DNA of 64,000 nt from Megaera polyxenophila (GTDB lineage: Bacteria; Pseudomonadota; Alphaproteobacteria; Rickettsiales; Rickettsiaceae): the NCBI RefSeq assembly GCF_029982035.1, contig NZ_CP104166.1:496001-560000 (forward strand), in the 5' to 3' direction. Made by a program: the position numbers and the translations under genes. Below, piece after piece: positions 1 through 9,091 of the stretch; the first letter of the stretch is position 1, and the number at the start of each line of letters is the position of its first letter. The notes under the pieces were generated by a model. It saw only the letters and a list, made by a program, of their open reading frames with translations. It had not been told where the DNA came from and did no database searches.

Positions 1-81
1 CATGGTTAAGCTCTTGGTTAGTTCTTCGATAGTTGCCTTAGTGTCAAGAAAGGTTTTAAGCCACGATAAGGTAAATTTCAT
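1..81 (-). CDS. pheT: Phenylalanyl-tRNA synthetase beta subunit, N-terminal fragment (window edge)
   Basis: The minus strand from 81 to the window edge encodes 27 residues beginning MKFTLSWLKTFLD, the typical start of bacterial PheT. The ATG overlaps the pheS stop (ATGA), so the two subunits are translationally coupled as is usual for pheST. The protein forms the alpha2-beta2 enzyme that charges tRNA-Phe. Only the extreme N-terminus is visible; the rest lies outside the window. Confidence 0.85.
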   Translation of the reverse strand, partial: MKFTLSWLKTFLDTKATIEELTKSLTM

Positions 82-1118
82 TTGGTTAAACCTCCTGCAA
101 GTGTTGGAATATCAAGTGCTGCAAAATTATAATGGTTTAACCACCTAATATCTCCTTCAAAAAACTGCCTTAAATCTTTTATACCGTATTTTAGCATTGC
201 AAAACGGTCGAGTCCCAGACCAAAAGCAAAACCTTGATATTCTTTTGGGTTAATGCCAACATTTTCTAAAACTTTTGGATGTACCATTCCGCAACCGAGT
301 ACTTCAAGCCATTTATTATTCTTATCCATTCTGATATCAACCTCAGCGGAGGGTTCGGTAAAAGGAAAAAAACTTGGCCTAAATTGAACTTCAATATCGG
401 CATTTTCAAAAAAACTTCTAATAAAATCGATAATTACATATTTTAAGTGACCCATGTGAATGTTTTTATCTATCACTAATCCTTCGATTTGATGAAACAT
501 TGGTGTGTGGGTCATATCCCAATCTGCCCGATAAACTCTGCCAGGAGCTATAAAACGAAAGGGAGGTTTGCCACTGTGCATCGTTCTTATCTGAATAGGA
601 GAGGTTTGGGTTCTAAGAAGTTTTGTTTTATCAGATGTTTTTTTTAAATAAAAAGTATCGTGCATTTGCCTGGCGGGATGATCTTCATCGATGTTTAGAG
701 CAGTAAAATTATACCAATCATCTTCTATGTCTGGACCGTCTTTGACCTCGAATCCATATTGAGAAAATACTTGAATCAATTCTTCAAGGCACTGGGTAAT
801 AGGGTGAATGCTTCCTTTTTTAATAGGTTTTGCTGGAATTGTAAGGTCTATTCTTTCTTTTTCGAACCTTATATTTAATTCTTTTTCCTCTAGAATCCTG
901 CTTCTTTTATCTAGCAATTCTTGAATCTGCTCTTTGGTTTTATTAATTTTTTGTCCCAGCGCTTTTCTATCATCCGCAGCTAATTGTCCTAATTTTTTCA
1001 TTTCTTCGGTTATAAAACCGGATTTACCAAGATATAGAACTTTGATTTGCTGTAAATTATCTGAATTTTCAGCACGTTCTATGGCTTTTTTTGCAGAAAT
1101 TACTATTTCTTCCAGCAT
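78..1118 (-). CDS. pheS: Phenylalanyl-tRNA synthetase alpha subunit
   Basis: This is the catalytic subunit of PheRS, which attaches phenylalanine to tRNA-Phe in the cytoplasm. An N-terminal coiled coil (roughly residues 1-90) is followed by a class II synthetase core. Visible class II motifs include the motif 2 region (FRPSFFPFTEPSAEVD) and the motif 3 region (GFAFGLGLDRFAML). The frame stays open to 1151, but I chose the ATG at 1118 (MLEEIVISAKKAI) because family members start there; the 11 extra upstream residues look non-homologous. Length about 346 residues is normal. The stop overlaps the pheT start by four bases, so both belong to one transcript. Confidence 0.95.
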   Translation of the reverse strand: MLEEIVISAKKAIERAENSDNLQQIKVLYLGKSGFITEEMKKLGQLAADDRKALGQKINKTKEQIQELLDKRSRILEEKELNIRFEKERIDLTIPAKPIKKGSIHPITQCLEELIQVFSQYGFEVKDGPDIEDDWYNFTALNIDEDHPARQMHDTFYLKKTSDKTKLLRTQTSPIQIRTMHSGKPPFRFIAPGRVYRADWDMTHTPMFHQIEGLVIDKNIHMGHLKYVIIDFIRSFFENADIEVQFRPSFFPFTEPSAEVDIRMDKNNKWLEVLGCGMVHPKVLENVGINPKEYQGFAFGLGLDRFAMLKYGIKDLRQFFEGDIRWLNHYNFAALDIPTLAGGLTK

Positions 1119-1240
1119 CTTAAAATACTCAAAATATTGAATTGCTAACAAGAATAAAGCATTTTAGCTAAAATTACAAGATACGGCTCTTTGATATTTA
1201 ATAGCAGTTATCTGAACTTAAAGGTACGAATAAAATCTTC

Positions 1241-1440
1241 TTGAACAGAGTTATAAGGTAATGTATATTACAGCGGTGTTGGTAGAAATACTGGCCTCGG
1301 ATAGCTGCCCATTAGTGGAATTATGCTATCTTAAACTTTTAAGAATTCACACGTATCATGAATGCTTTGTTAGTCCAAAATTATTTGGGGTCTATAGCTG
1401 ATACGGAGGTTTAAACTAACAATATTGGAGATAAAATATA
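1241..1440 (+). promoter_or_regulatory. Candidate promoter and 5' leader of rpsB-tsf
   Basis: A sigma-70-like pair is visible: TTGAAC at 1241-1246 and TATATT at 1264-1269 with a 17-base spacer. A leader of about 165 bases follows. It holds an 8-base inverted repeat (TTGTTAGT at 1367-1374, ACTAACAA at 1415-1422) and an 18-codon open frame (1358-1414) ending just before the rpsB ribosome site. rpsB leaders are autoregulated by S2 in other bacteria; whether this one is regulated is inference. The upstream stretch 1152-1240 shows nothing else. Confidence 0.4.
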
Positions 1441-2349
1441 ATGTCTAACTTACCTAAAGTAAGCGTTAGCGATTTGCTAGATGCTGGTATACATTTTGGT
1501 CATAAAGCTTCCCGCTGGAATCCTAAAATGGAGCCGTATATTTACGGAATAAAAGATAACGTGCATATAATTGATTTACAACAAACTGTACCTTTACTAC
1601 AAATCGCTTTAAAGAAAATTTATGAAACAGTAAAAAATAATGGTAAGGTACTATTTGTAAGTAGTAAAGTGCAAGCTACGGAACTAATAGCTGAGTATGC
1701 CCAGAAATGTGATCAATATTATATTAATCACAGATGGCTTGGTGGAATTTTAACTAATTGGAGTACCATTTCAAGGTCAATAAAAAAACTAGATAGCATT
1801 GAAAAAACTCTTGGTAATACGGAAGAGCTGGTCAACTATCCAAAAAAGGAGCTTTTAGACTTAACACGTAAAAAAGAAAAGTTGGTTAGGTCATTTTTTG
1901 GTATCAGAAATATTGGCGGCCGTCCTGATCTGGTTGTAATTATTGATACAAATAAAGAGCATTTAGCTATAAAAGAAGCTGTAAAATTAAATATTCCGAT
2001 AGTTGCAGTAGTAGATAGCAATTCCGACCCTGATAATATCGATTTCCCAATACCCGGTAATGATGATGCCATAAGGTCAATCAGGCTATATTGCAGTTTA
2101 TTTGCTGATGCTGCATTAGCTGGAATACAGGATTCTCTCAAGAATTCTGGAGTAGATGTGGGAGCTTCTCTTGCAGCAAAATCAGAGAAAGGTTTGGAAG
2201 GAGTTAAAAAAATTGAAAAAACTGCCAAGGTTTCTAAAGCAAAAGCTGCATCTAAAGATATTGTTGTAGAGGTAAAGGCTACAGAAGAAAGCAACTCAAA
2301 TGAGTTGGAAAAACCTACCACCTCTGCAAAAAAAAGCAGTAATAACTAA
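1441..2349 (+). CDS. rpsB: 30S ribosomal protein S2 (C-terminal tail frameshifted)
   Basis: S2 binds the small subunit near the head-body junction and is needed for S1 docking. Residues 1-230 or so carry the conserved fold, with the family signatures GIHFGHKASRWNPKM near the N-terminus and HRWLGGILTNW about residue 100. The C-terminal 70 residues are a Lys/Ala/Ser-rich low-complexity extension. At 2328-2335 there is a run of eight A. Deleting one A opens a further 24 codons of the same Lys/Ala/Thr-rich composition, ending at a TAA at 2408-2410. The annotated stop at 2347 may therefore come from a one-base slip. The core is intact, so the protein should work. tsf follows after 88 bp, the usual rpsB-tsf operon. 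Confidence 0.95.
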   Translation: MSNLPKVSVSDLLDAGIHFGHKASRWNPKMEPYIYGIKDNVHIIDLQQTVPLLQIALKKIYETVKNNGKVLFVSSKVQATELIAEYAQKCDQYYINHRWLGGILTNWSTISRSIKKLDSIEKTLGNTEELVNYPKKELLDLTRKKEKLVRSFFGIRNIGGRPDLVVIIDTNKEHLAIKEAVKLNIPIVAVVDSNSDPDNIDFPIPGNDDAIRSIRLYCSLFADAALAGIQDSLKNSGVDVGASLAAKSEKGLEGVKKIEKTAKVSKAKAASKDIVVEVKATEESNSNELEKPTTSAKKSSNN

Positions 2350-2437
2350 AACAGCAGTTGCAAAAACCACAAAAAGCAAAGCTACAGCGAGTGATTCGGT
2401 AGCACAATAATTTTAAATATTTTTCGAGAGGAATATA

Positions 2438-3355
2438 ATGAGTGTATCAGCATCATTAGTAAAAGATTTGAGGGAAAAAACAGGTGCAGGAATGATGGAC
2501 TGCAAAAAAGCCCTAGTCGAAACGTCAGGTGATTTCGAAGCAGCTGTTGATTGGCTTAGAACTAAGGGCTTAGCGGCTGCCGCAAAAAAAGCAGGCAGAG
2601 TAGCATCGGAAGGTTTAACCGCCCTAGAAGTAAATGGCAACATGGCCGCAGTCATAGAGGTTAATTCTGAAACAGACTTTGTTTCAAGAAATGAAACTTT
2701 TCAGAATTTAGTTAGAAAAATTGCTCAAAAAGCGATTAATTGTTCCACCATTGAACAATTAAAATCGACAATTATTGAAAACGGTAAAACTGTAGAAGAC
2801 TTAATAATAGAGAATATCGCAACTATTGGTGAAAACCTTAGTTTGCGCCGCATGCAAACACTTAAAATAAAAGATGGTGTTATTGCTTCTTACGTACATA
2901 ATGCTACAGCAGACGGTATGGGCAAAATTTCAGTGTTGGTAGCCTTAGAATCAACAGGCGATAAAGATAAGTTGATGGCTCTTGGCAAGCAAATAGCCAT
3001 GCACGTAGCAGCGGCAAAGCCGGTATGTTTAAATAAAGAGTCTGTTGATCCAGCTTTAATTCAAAGAGAAAAGGATATATTTACCGAGCAATCCAGAGCC
3101 TCAGGAAAGCCGGATAACATAATTGAAAAAATGATCGAGGGGAGAATCCGTAAATTTTTAGAAGAAATAGTTTTGCTTGATCAGATTTTTGTTATTGATG
3201 GTAAGTCAAAAATTACTGAAGTAGTTGCAAACGCTTCGAAAGAACTTGGCGCACCTGTCGTGCTTGCAAGTTATGCAAGATTTGAACTGGGTGAAGGTAT
3301 TGAAAAAGAAGTGATAAACTTTGCCGATGAAGTAGCAGCGGTAGCAAAAAGCTAA
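2438..3355 (+). CDS. tsf: Translation elongation factor Ts
   Basis: EF-Ts is the guanine nucleotide exchange factor that recycles EF-Tu-GDP. The N-terminal UBA-like domain begins VKDLREKTGAGMMDCKKAL, the hallmark of the family. It is followed by the core with the TDFVSRN motif (residues about 79-85) that contacts EF-Tu. At 305 residues it matches the long alphaproteobacterial form. The start is supported by a GAGAGGAA ribosome site about 8 bases upstream. It lies directly downstream of rpsB and is probably cotranscribed. A perfect hairpin 24 bases after the stop is a likely end of the transcript. Confidence 0.96.
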   Translation: MSVSASLVKDLREKTGAGMMDCKKALVETSGDFEAAVDWLRTKGLAAAAKKAGRVASEGLTALEVNGNMAAVIEVNSETDFVSRNETFQNLVRKIAQKAINCSTIEQLKSTIIENGKTVEDLIIENIATIGENLSLRRMQTLKIKDGVIASYVHNATADGMGKISVLVALESTGDKDKLMALGKQIAMHVAAAKPVCLNKESVDPALIQREKDIFTEQSRASGKPDNIIEKMIEGRIRKFLEEIVLLDQIFVIDGKSKITEVVANASKELGAPVVLASYARFELGEGIEKEVINFADEVAAVAKS

Positions 3356-3378
3356 GCAATAACGCAATTTCAATATAA

Positions 3379-3410
3379 GCTGAACTAGACTTATATAAAT
3401 CTAGTTCAGC
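3379..3410 (+). terminator. Hairpin after tsf, probable terminator
   Basis: A perfect 11-base inverted repeat, GCTGAACTAGA / TCTAGTTCAGC, is separated by a 10-base AT loop. It lies 24 bases after the tsf stop. There is no strong T run behind it, so it could instead be a processing or stabilising hairpin. Confidence 0.5.
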
Positions 3411-3440
3411 ATCTCGTCTTATAAGGCCATATAGCTTATA

Positions 3441-4217
3441 ATGGATAATAAACAAAATAATATCTATCCTGTGGGCAATAAATTTAGATATAAAATTACT
3501 CTTGAATATTTAGGTGCCGGTTTTTGTGGCTGGCAAAGGCAAGCAGAGGCTTTATCCCTCCAACAGTTAATTGAAGAGGCAATTTTTAAATTTAGCAAGG
3601 AAAGTGTTTTAGTTACTGCTGCAGGAAGGACAGATGCCGGTGTAAATGCGTACGGACAGGTGGCCAGTTTCGATTTAACTGCTTTTTACGAGCCTCGCAG
3701 AGTAATGCATTCTATTAATCATTTTTGTAGGCCTCATAAAGTAGGGGTTACAGATTGTAGATTAGTAGAACTAGATTTTAATGCTCGTTTCTCTGCTAAA
3801 CAAAGGTATTATGTCTATAAAATTATTAATCGCCCGTCGATTAATATTATTAACGCCGGTTTGCAATATTGGGTAAAAGACCCGCTGGACGTGGAATTGA
3901 TGAGAGAGGCTGCATCATATTTGCTAGGTAAACATGATTTTAGTTCTTTTCGAGCAGCCCAGTGCCAGTCTAGCTCCCCTGTAAAAACCATTTCAAATAT
4001 AGAAATTATTCGAGAGGGAGAGAATATAGAAATTTATGTTTCTGCTATTTCATTTCTTCACCATATGGTACGGAATATAGTCGGTAATCTGCTGCAGGTA
4101 GGAAAGGGTATTTGGCCACCGGAAAAAATAAAAGAAATACTGGAGCAGAAAGATAGATCAAAGGGAGCTCCTACTGCTCCTGCCGAAGGATTGTATTTTT
4201 TAAAAGTCGATTATTAA
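3441..4217 (+). CDS. truA: tRNA pseudouridine(38-40) synthase
   Basis: TruA isomerises uridines 38-40 in the anticodon arm of many tRNAs. The signature AAGRTDAGVNAYGQVASF is present, with the catalytic aspartate at residue 65. The N-terminal YLGAGFCGWQRQ motif and the C-terminal SFLHHMVRNIVGNLLQVG motif are also typical. The 258-residue length is normal, with about 12 extra N-terminal residues before the usual family start. The ribosome site upstream of 3441 is weak. A later start at an internal codon is possible but would trim only the nonconserved leader. Confidence 0.94.
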   Translation: MDNKQNNIYPVGNKFRYKITLEYLGAGFCGWQRQAEALSLQQLIEEAIFKFSKESVLVTAAGRTDAGVNAYGQVASFDLTAFYEPRRVMHSINHFCRPHKVGVTDCRLVELDFNARFSAKQRYYVYKIINRPSINIINAGLQYWVKDPLDVELMREAASYLLGKHDFSSFRAAQCQSSSPVKTISNIEIIREGENIEIYVSAISFLHHMVRNIVGNLLQVGKGIWPPEKIKEILEQKDRSKGAPTAPAEGLYFLKVDY

Positions 4218-4274
4218 AACCATTTACTTGATGGTGTTACGATTGTTATTAAACTGATAAAAACTGTTTTTATT

Positions 4275-4721
4275 ATGCAAACTATGCTTTTAGAGATCAA
4301 CTTTAAAATTATAGAATATGGCAGTTCTGAATATAAAAAGGCAGTTGCTTTAAGGGAACGCATTTTGCGTAAACCTTTAGGTTTGAGTTTTTCTGAATCT
4401 GAATTATTCGCAGAAAAAGAGCATATTCAAATTATTGGCCTTAATGGTTTAGAATTAATTGCTACTGCTGTATTAGTACCGAAAGGTCAAAATTGTAAAA
4501 TGCAGCGTGTTGTAGTCAAAGAAGATTTGACCAATAATGGAATTGGTTCAAGAATGATGATATTTTGTGAAGATGTGGCAAAGAAAAATGGTTTTAAAAA
4601 ACTTTACTGCCATGCACGTGCTACAGCAATAGAGTTTTATTTAAAAAATGGCTATGAAGCTCAAGGAGATTATTTTGAGGAAGATTCTATACCCCATTTA
4701 AAGATGAATAAAATATTATAA
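4275..4721 (+). CDS. GNAT family N-acetyltransferase
   Basis: The 148-residue protein has the GNAT fold, which transfers an acyl group from acyl-CoA to an amine. The acetyl-CoA pyrophosphate-binding motif is seen as LTNNGIGSRMM (about residues 90-100). The strand before it (KMQRVVVKEDL) and the typical YLKNGYEAQGD C-terminal motif are also present. It resembles the ElaA/Gcn5-like group of small acetyltransferases; the substrate cannot be read from sequence. It sits between truA and prmC in the same direction with gaps of 57 and 28 bases, so cotranscription is likely. Translation could start at residue 1 or at the methionine at residue 4. Confidence 0.85.
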   Translation: MQTMLLEINFKIIEYGSSEYKKAVALRERILRKPLGLSFSESELFAEKEHIQIIGLNGLELIATAVLVPKGQNCKMQRVVVKEDLTNNGIGSRMMIFCEDVAKKNGFKKLYCHARATAIEFYLKNGYEAQGDYFEEDSIPHLKMNKIL

Positions 4722-4749
4722 ATACAAAAATGATGGTTATAAAGTAATT

Positions 4750-5598
4750 ATGTTAGTAAGAGAAGCTTTAGCCTGGGGAATCCTGGAACTTGAAGATTTC
4801 ACGTCAAAACAATTAGAAGCAAGAATTTTACTAGCTAGTGTATTAAAAACAACTCAAGAAGACTTGTTGATCAGGTATAACGAACCAATCTCTCAAGAAG
4901 AAGAGTCAGCCTTTTATCAATATCTAAAACGCCGGAAAGCGCTAGAACCTATAGCTTATATAGTAGGAAAGAAAGAGTTTTATGGTAGAGATTTTATAGT
5001 AAATAAACAGGTTCTGATTCCAAGGCCGGAAACTGAACTGATTATTGATAGGGTGGTTTTAGAGTATCAAGAAAACTTTGCTGGTAAAGAAGTTACAATA
5101 TTAGATCTGGGGACAGGTAGCGGAGCAATAGCTGTTACGCTTGCAACTCTTATTCCCCAAGCTAAAATCGTTGCTACTGATATATCGGATGAAGCACTTG
5201 CCCTAGCTGCTGAAAACGCTAAATTGCATGGTTCTATTGCCCAAATCCAGTTTATCAAAAGTGATTGGTATTCAAATTTACCTGGTAAGAAGTTTGATTT
5301 TATTATTAGCAATCCACCCTACATTTCTCCAGATAATAAAATATATATGGCACAGGAAACTATCTTATATGAACCGGAACATGCGCTTTTTGCTGTGGAG
5401 AATGGTTTAATTAATTATAGAAAAATAATTTTCGGGTTAAATAATTTTTTAAAAAATGAAAATAAAGTTTTTTTAGAAATAGGTTTTAACCAAGCTGAAG
5501 ACGTAATTAATATCCTAAAAGAGTATCCATTTACTGAAATCGTAATTTCCAAAGATTTGTCAGGGCATGACCGAGTAATTGAGTTCAAGTTTATCTAA
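4750..5598 (+). CDS. prmC: Peptide chain release factor N5-glutamine methyltransferase
   Basis: PrmC methylates the GGQ glutamine of release factors RF1 and RF2, raising their activity. An N-terminal helical domain (about 1-80) precedes a Rossmann methyltransferase domain. That domain has the SAM-binding DLGTGSG loop (residues 119-125) and the diagnostic NPPY motif (188-191) that holds the target glutamine. The 282-residue length is normal. It follows the GNAT gene closely on the same strand. Confidence 0.94.
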   Translation: MLVREALAWGILELEDFTSKQLEARILLASVLKTTQEDLLIRYNEPISQEEESAFYQYLKRRKALEPIAYIVGKKEFYGRDFIVNKQVLIPRPETELIIDRVVLEYQENFAGKEVTILDLGTGSGAIAVTLATLIPQAKIVATDISDEALALAAENAKLHGSIAQIQFIKSDWYSNLPGKKFDFIISNPPYISPDNKIYMAQETILYEPEHALFAVENGLINYRKIIFGLNNFLKNENKVFLEIGFNQAEDVINILKEYPFTEIVISKDLSGHDRVIEFKFI

Positions 5599-5735
5599 AT
5601 TTATATCAAAAATGTGTATATAGAAAGCAAATAATACTTAAATGCCAAAGAGTTCTTGATATTTAAGATGTGGTATGTAAAACTTGGTTTAGTGAATTAA
5701 CATCACAATTTAACGATATATAACAAAGGGTTTAT

Positions 5736-6248
5736 ATGAAAAAGAATATTCTTACAGTCAGTGCGATTTCTGTTATTATTTCTTCTGTTTTTAATGCTGA
5801 GGCAAGTGGGCAAAGTACTGCCAATGCTAATGTAGAGAATCCAGGCGTAACTGCGCCCTCATCTCCTTCTACACCAAACGAGGTTAAAGAAATTGCAATT
5901 ACTGATGCGTGGGCAAGAAAATCCATGTCGCCAAATAACAATTCAGCAGCCTATATGAAAATTAGTAATCCTACTGATAAAGATATTGTGATAATTGGTG
6001 CTTCAGCTTCAACGATTGCCAATAATGTGGAACTGCACAAGAGTTTTGTAGATGAAAAAGGGGTTAGTAGGATGACATCTATCGACAAAATAGTAGTACC
6101 AGCTAAAACTTCTATAGAACTTATGCCGGGAGCTACTCATATCATGCTTTTTGATTTAAAGAAGTCTTTAAACGTAGGAGATAAGTTCGAGATTGAAGTG
6201 AAAATTGAAGGTCAAGCTCCTTTATTTGTTACAACGGAAGCAAGATAA
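5736..6248 (+). CDS. Periplasmic copper chaperone PCu(A)C, C-terminus replaced by IS91
   Basis: This exported protein binds Cu(I) and delivers it to the CuA site of cytochrome c oxidase. A signal peptide (about residues 1-22) is followed by a short Ser/Pro/Asn linker and the PCu(A)C domain. The metal signature H-x11-M-x21-H-x-M is visible: the first His in VELHKSF, Met in VSRMTS, then THIM. The usual Met right after the first His is Lys here. The IS91 element starts at 6245, so the last codon and the TAA stop (6246-6248) come partly from the element. At 170 residues only a short native tail can be missing, and function is probably kept. Confidence 0.85.
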   Translation: MKKNILTVSAISVIISSVFNAEASGQSTANANVENPGVTAPSSPSTPNEVKEIAITDAWARKSMSPNNNSAAYMKISNPTDKDIVIIGASASTIANNVELHKSFVDEKGVSRMTSIDKIVVPAKTSIELMPGATHIMLFDLKKSLNVGDKFEIEVKIEGQAPLFVTTEAR

Positions 6249-6392
6249 GCCACCTATCGGTGGCAGCTTAAAAGAAGATACCCTTGACCGATAAATATTT
6301 ATGGAGGATTATAATACTGGTATTTGATTTGTTTTAACTTGAGTTATAAAGACTGAATGTTAGACATACATAAGATAATATATAATTGAGTT

Positions 6393-6647
6393 ATGAGTAA
6401 CTTGCACTCTGAGCAGCATTTGGTCAATGAATTAGCGGTAAAAACTCTTAAGGCCATTTCTAAAGAGCAAGCAATTCCTTACAGCAGGATCAAAAAGATT
6501 TTTTCCGAAGGAGATAAGGAAATAGCCAAGGCTTTCTGGATAATGTTGCGAAAAATATCTCCCAATCATAAGTATAATTCTGTTTACTATTGCCCTGATT
6601 GTAAAGAATTTGATTTAGAACGCAAAGGAAGAAAGATTCCTTGGTAA
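6393..6647 (+). CDS. IS91-associated 84-residue protein of unknown function (copy A)
   Basis: An open frame of 84 codons lies between the IS91 left end and the transposase and is identical in all three copies. It is Lys-rich with helical character and ends in a CPDC pair (YYCPDCKEFDLERKG), which suggests a small zinc site. I do not recognise a family. It may be an accessory or passenger protein of the element, or a detached N-terminal part of the transposase. Conservation across copies shows only that they are recent. Confidence 0.45.
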   Translation: MSNLHSEQHLVNELAVKTLKAISKEQAIPYSRIKKIFSEGDKEIAKAFWIMLRKISPNHKYNSVYYCPDCKEFDLERKGRKIPW

Positions 6648-7619
6648 GAAAACATTAACTATAAGTAATTTATGGAAATAGTCGGTAAAGGAATATCTAT
6701 AAAACATATTTTCTAGACCGTGGTAATTGGTCTCGATTTCGCTAAAAAATACGGCAAGCTAAGATACGGCATTATTTTCAACGTCACTAAAGTTATATCG
6801 TGTGGAACGAAATATTTAGGATTTAAACGTTATAGCTGCCGTGATTGTAACCGCAATAAATCGGTAGCATTCAGCTGTAAAGGTAGGTTTTGTTCTCGTT
6901 GTGGTAAGAAACAAACGGATCAATGGGTGAGTAAGGCTAGCAATGTTCTACCAAAAACACGATGGCAGCACATTACATTTACAATGCCGGACTCTTTATG
7001 GCCGATATTTTGGCTCAATCGTGATCTGTTTGGATTGATTTCCGGTATTGCAGCAGGAATTATTAAGGAGATAGCTACAAAGAAAAATCTTGTGGTTGGT
7101 ATATTTACTGCCTTACACACTTTCGGTAGAGATTTAAAACGCAATGTTCATATCCATTTATCGGTTACTTGCGGCGGTATAAATAGCAAAGGCAAGTGGC
7201 AAAAATTATTTTTTCCTGCCGAACCTATTAAAAAAATGTGGAGACATAGAGTCCTTGAGTTATTTCGCTTTCAATATATCTCAAGTAATTTGAAGTTGCC
7301 GTCCGCATATCAAAATGCTGAGAATTTTAATAACTGGATGAGTAGTTTATACGAAATCAGTTGGTATGTTTATTTACAAAAACCATCGGATGATCATAAA
7401 CGCAACATAGAATATTTAGGGCGGTATATAAAACGCCCCCTATTTCCGAGACAAGAATAGAAAATTACGACGGAAAGCAGGTAACGTTTAAATTTCTTGA
7501 TCACTATAATAATACAATTGATCGCATAACTATGCCCGTGATGCAGTTCATAGCTAGTCTGATTATGCATATACCAGATCGTTATTTTCGAATGATTAGG
7601 TATTACGGTTTTTTATCTA

Positions 7620-8748
7620 TTAACCCACCAATTAAATACCCGACATAACTATTGCCAAGAAGGAAGGAATTTGTATAATGCAATAATGTCAAAAAGTGAA
7701 GATTTTAGGAAATTATCAATAAGCGCACAAGCGTCGATGAGAAAGATTGCTCTAAAACTAGTAAAAAGAGGAGAGAGTCAATCGTCGGTAGGTGAATTAA
7801 TAGGAGTGAGTCGCCAGACAGTAAATGAATGGGTAAGGAGGGAAAAGAGAGGCGACAAGTACGCAATTAGTGGGAAGTTAAGAGGTAGAAAGATAGGAGA
7901 GAAAAGGCTTATAACCGAAGATCAAAGTAAAATAATACAAGGGTACGTAAATATCTCTAGACCAGAAGATCACAATATCAAATCAGCATTATGGTCAAGA
8001 AAATCAGTTAATGCACTCATCAAAAAACATTGTGGATTTTTTCTTCCCCTAAGTACAATAGGCGAATATTTAAGAAGATGGGGGTATACTGCACAAAAGC
8101 CAAAGAAGTTAGCATATGAGCAGCAACCCAAAAGGGTTCAATTTTGGTTAGATGAAGAATATCCGTCAATAGCCAAGCAAGCAGAATATGAAAAGGCAGA
8201 AATACATTGGTGCGACGAAGTAGGGATAAAACAAGAGTGTCAGGTATTACAAAGCTATTCTTTAAAAGGAAAAACCCCTGTTGTGATTCATAAATCGAAG
8301 AGATTTAGTATAAACATGATATCCACTGTTACAAATAACGGTAAGCTAAGGTTTATGCTGTACGAAGAGACACTAAAAACAAATGTATTTATAGAATTTT
8401 TACGGAGGTTGGTAAAATACTCCAAGAAAAAAATCTTCTTAATCCTAGATAATCTCAAGGTTCATCATAGCAAAAAAGTACAAATATGGACTCGGAAACA
8501 TAAAAAGAAAATTTCTTTATTTTTTCTGCCTCCGTATACTCCGCAACATAATCCGGATGAATATTTAAACAACGATTTAAAAAGAAATGTAAATAGGAAA
8601 CATATACCTCTTACAAAATCTGAACTCCAAGGGAATTTAAAATCTTACCTAAGGACTCTGCAAAATAACCCAGAACATATCAAAAGATTATTTCAGGCGA
8701 AAGAAGTAAAATATGCCGCCTAAGTCGGGTATTTAGTTGGTGGGTTAA
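7620..8748 (+). mobile_element. IS630-family element, copy 1
   Basis: A 1,129-bp element with 25-base terminal inverted repeats beginning TTAACCCACCAA. It is flanked by TA on both sides (7618-7619 and 8749-8750), the IS630/mariner target duplication. It sits inside the IS91 transposase C-terminus. The left target TA matches the uninterrupted IS91 copy C; the right flank does not continue into IS91 but into a foreign segment. Confidence 0.9.
7686..8723 (+). CDS. IS630-family DDE transposase (copy 1)
   Basis: A 345-residue transposase that cuts and pastes the element at TA. An N-terminal helix-turn-helix domain (SVGELIGVSRQTVNEW, about residues 33-48) is followed by a winged region and the DDE catalytic core. 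Candidate acidic residues are in IHWCDEVGI, LILDNLKVHHS and NPDEYLNNDL. I chose the ATG at 7686 (MSKSEDF), with GGAAGGAA about 12 bases upstream. The frame extends 5 codons further to a TTG. Copies 1, 3 and 4 have the same product, so the element is probably active. Confidence 0.88.
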   Translation: MSKSEDFRKLSISAQASMRKIALKLVKRGESQSSVGELIGVSRQTVNEWVRREKRGDKYAISGKLRGRKIGEKRLITEDQSKIIQGYVNISRPEDHNIKSALWSRKSVNALIKKHCGFFLPLSTIGEYLRRWGYTAQKPKKLAYEQQPKRVQFWLDEEYPSIAKQAEYEKAEIHWCDEVGIKQECQVLQSYSLKGKTPVVIHKSKRFSINMISTVTNNGKLRFMLYEETLKTNVFIEFLRRLVKYSKKKIFLILDNLKVHHSKKVQIWTRKHKKKISLFFLPPYTPQHNPDEYLNNDLKRNVNRKHIPLTKSELQGNLKSYLRTLQNNPEHIKRLFQAKEVKYAA

Positions 8749-9091
8749 TACTAACAATTTTTAATCCCAATGTCCCAAATGCCCTCATTCTTAACACCGG
8801 TCCATATTAGCGGTAGAAATTATTACTTGCCTGCGCTAGTAGTATTTGTTCGTAATAACAACGGGGATATTACCGGTTACCAGCAAATATTATTAGATAA
8901 AAACACCGGAGCAAAAGCGGATATTCCTGCTCCTAAGCGATCATTCGGCAAAATATCGGGATCTTTTGTTTGCCTATCTAAAGAGGGTAGTTCAAATATT
9001 ACGATCATAGCCGAAGGACTGGAGACGGCCTTGTCAATCAAAGAGGCGGGGATAGAGGCAAAACTACTCTGTTCGCTTGGGATTAATAATA
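8749..9091 (+). pseudogene. Toprim-domain protein fragment between two IS630 copies
   Basis: This 343-bp segment is bounded on both sides by IS630 copies and TA dinucleotides. Codons from about 8800 to 9091 encode a piece with LPALVVFVRNNNGDITGYQQ, then ITIIAEGLETALSIKEAG. The latter matches the Toprim fold (strand followed by GLETALS) of the primase/relaxase-associated proteins found on conjugative elements of Rickettsiales. Both ends of the gene are missing, and the first 50 bases do not align well with the rest. It is a relic carried into, or left within, the IS pile-up. Confidence 0.6.
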
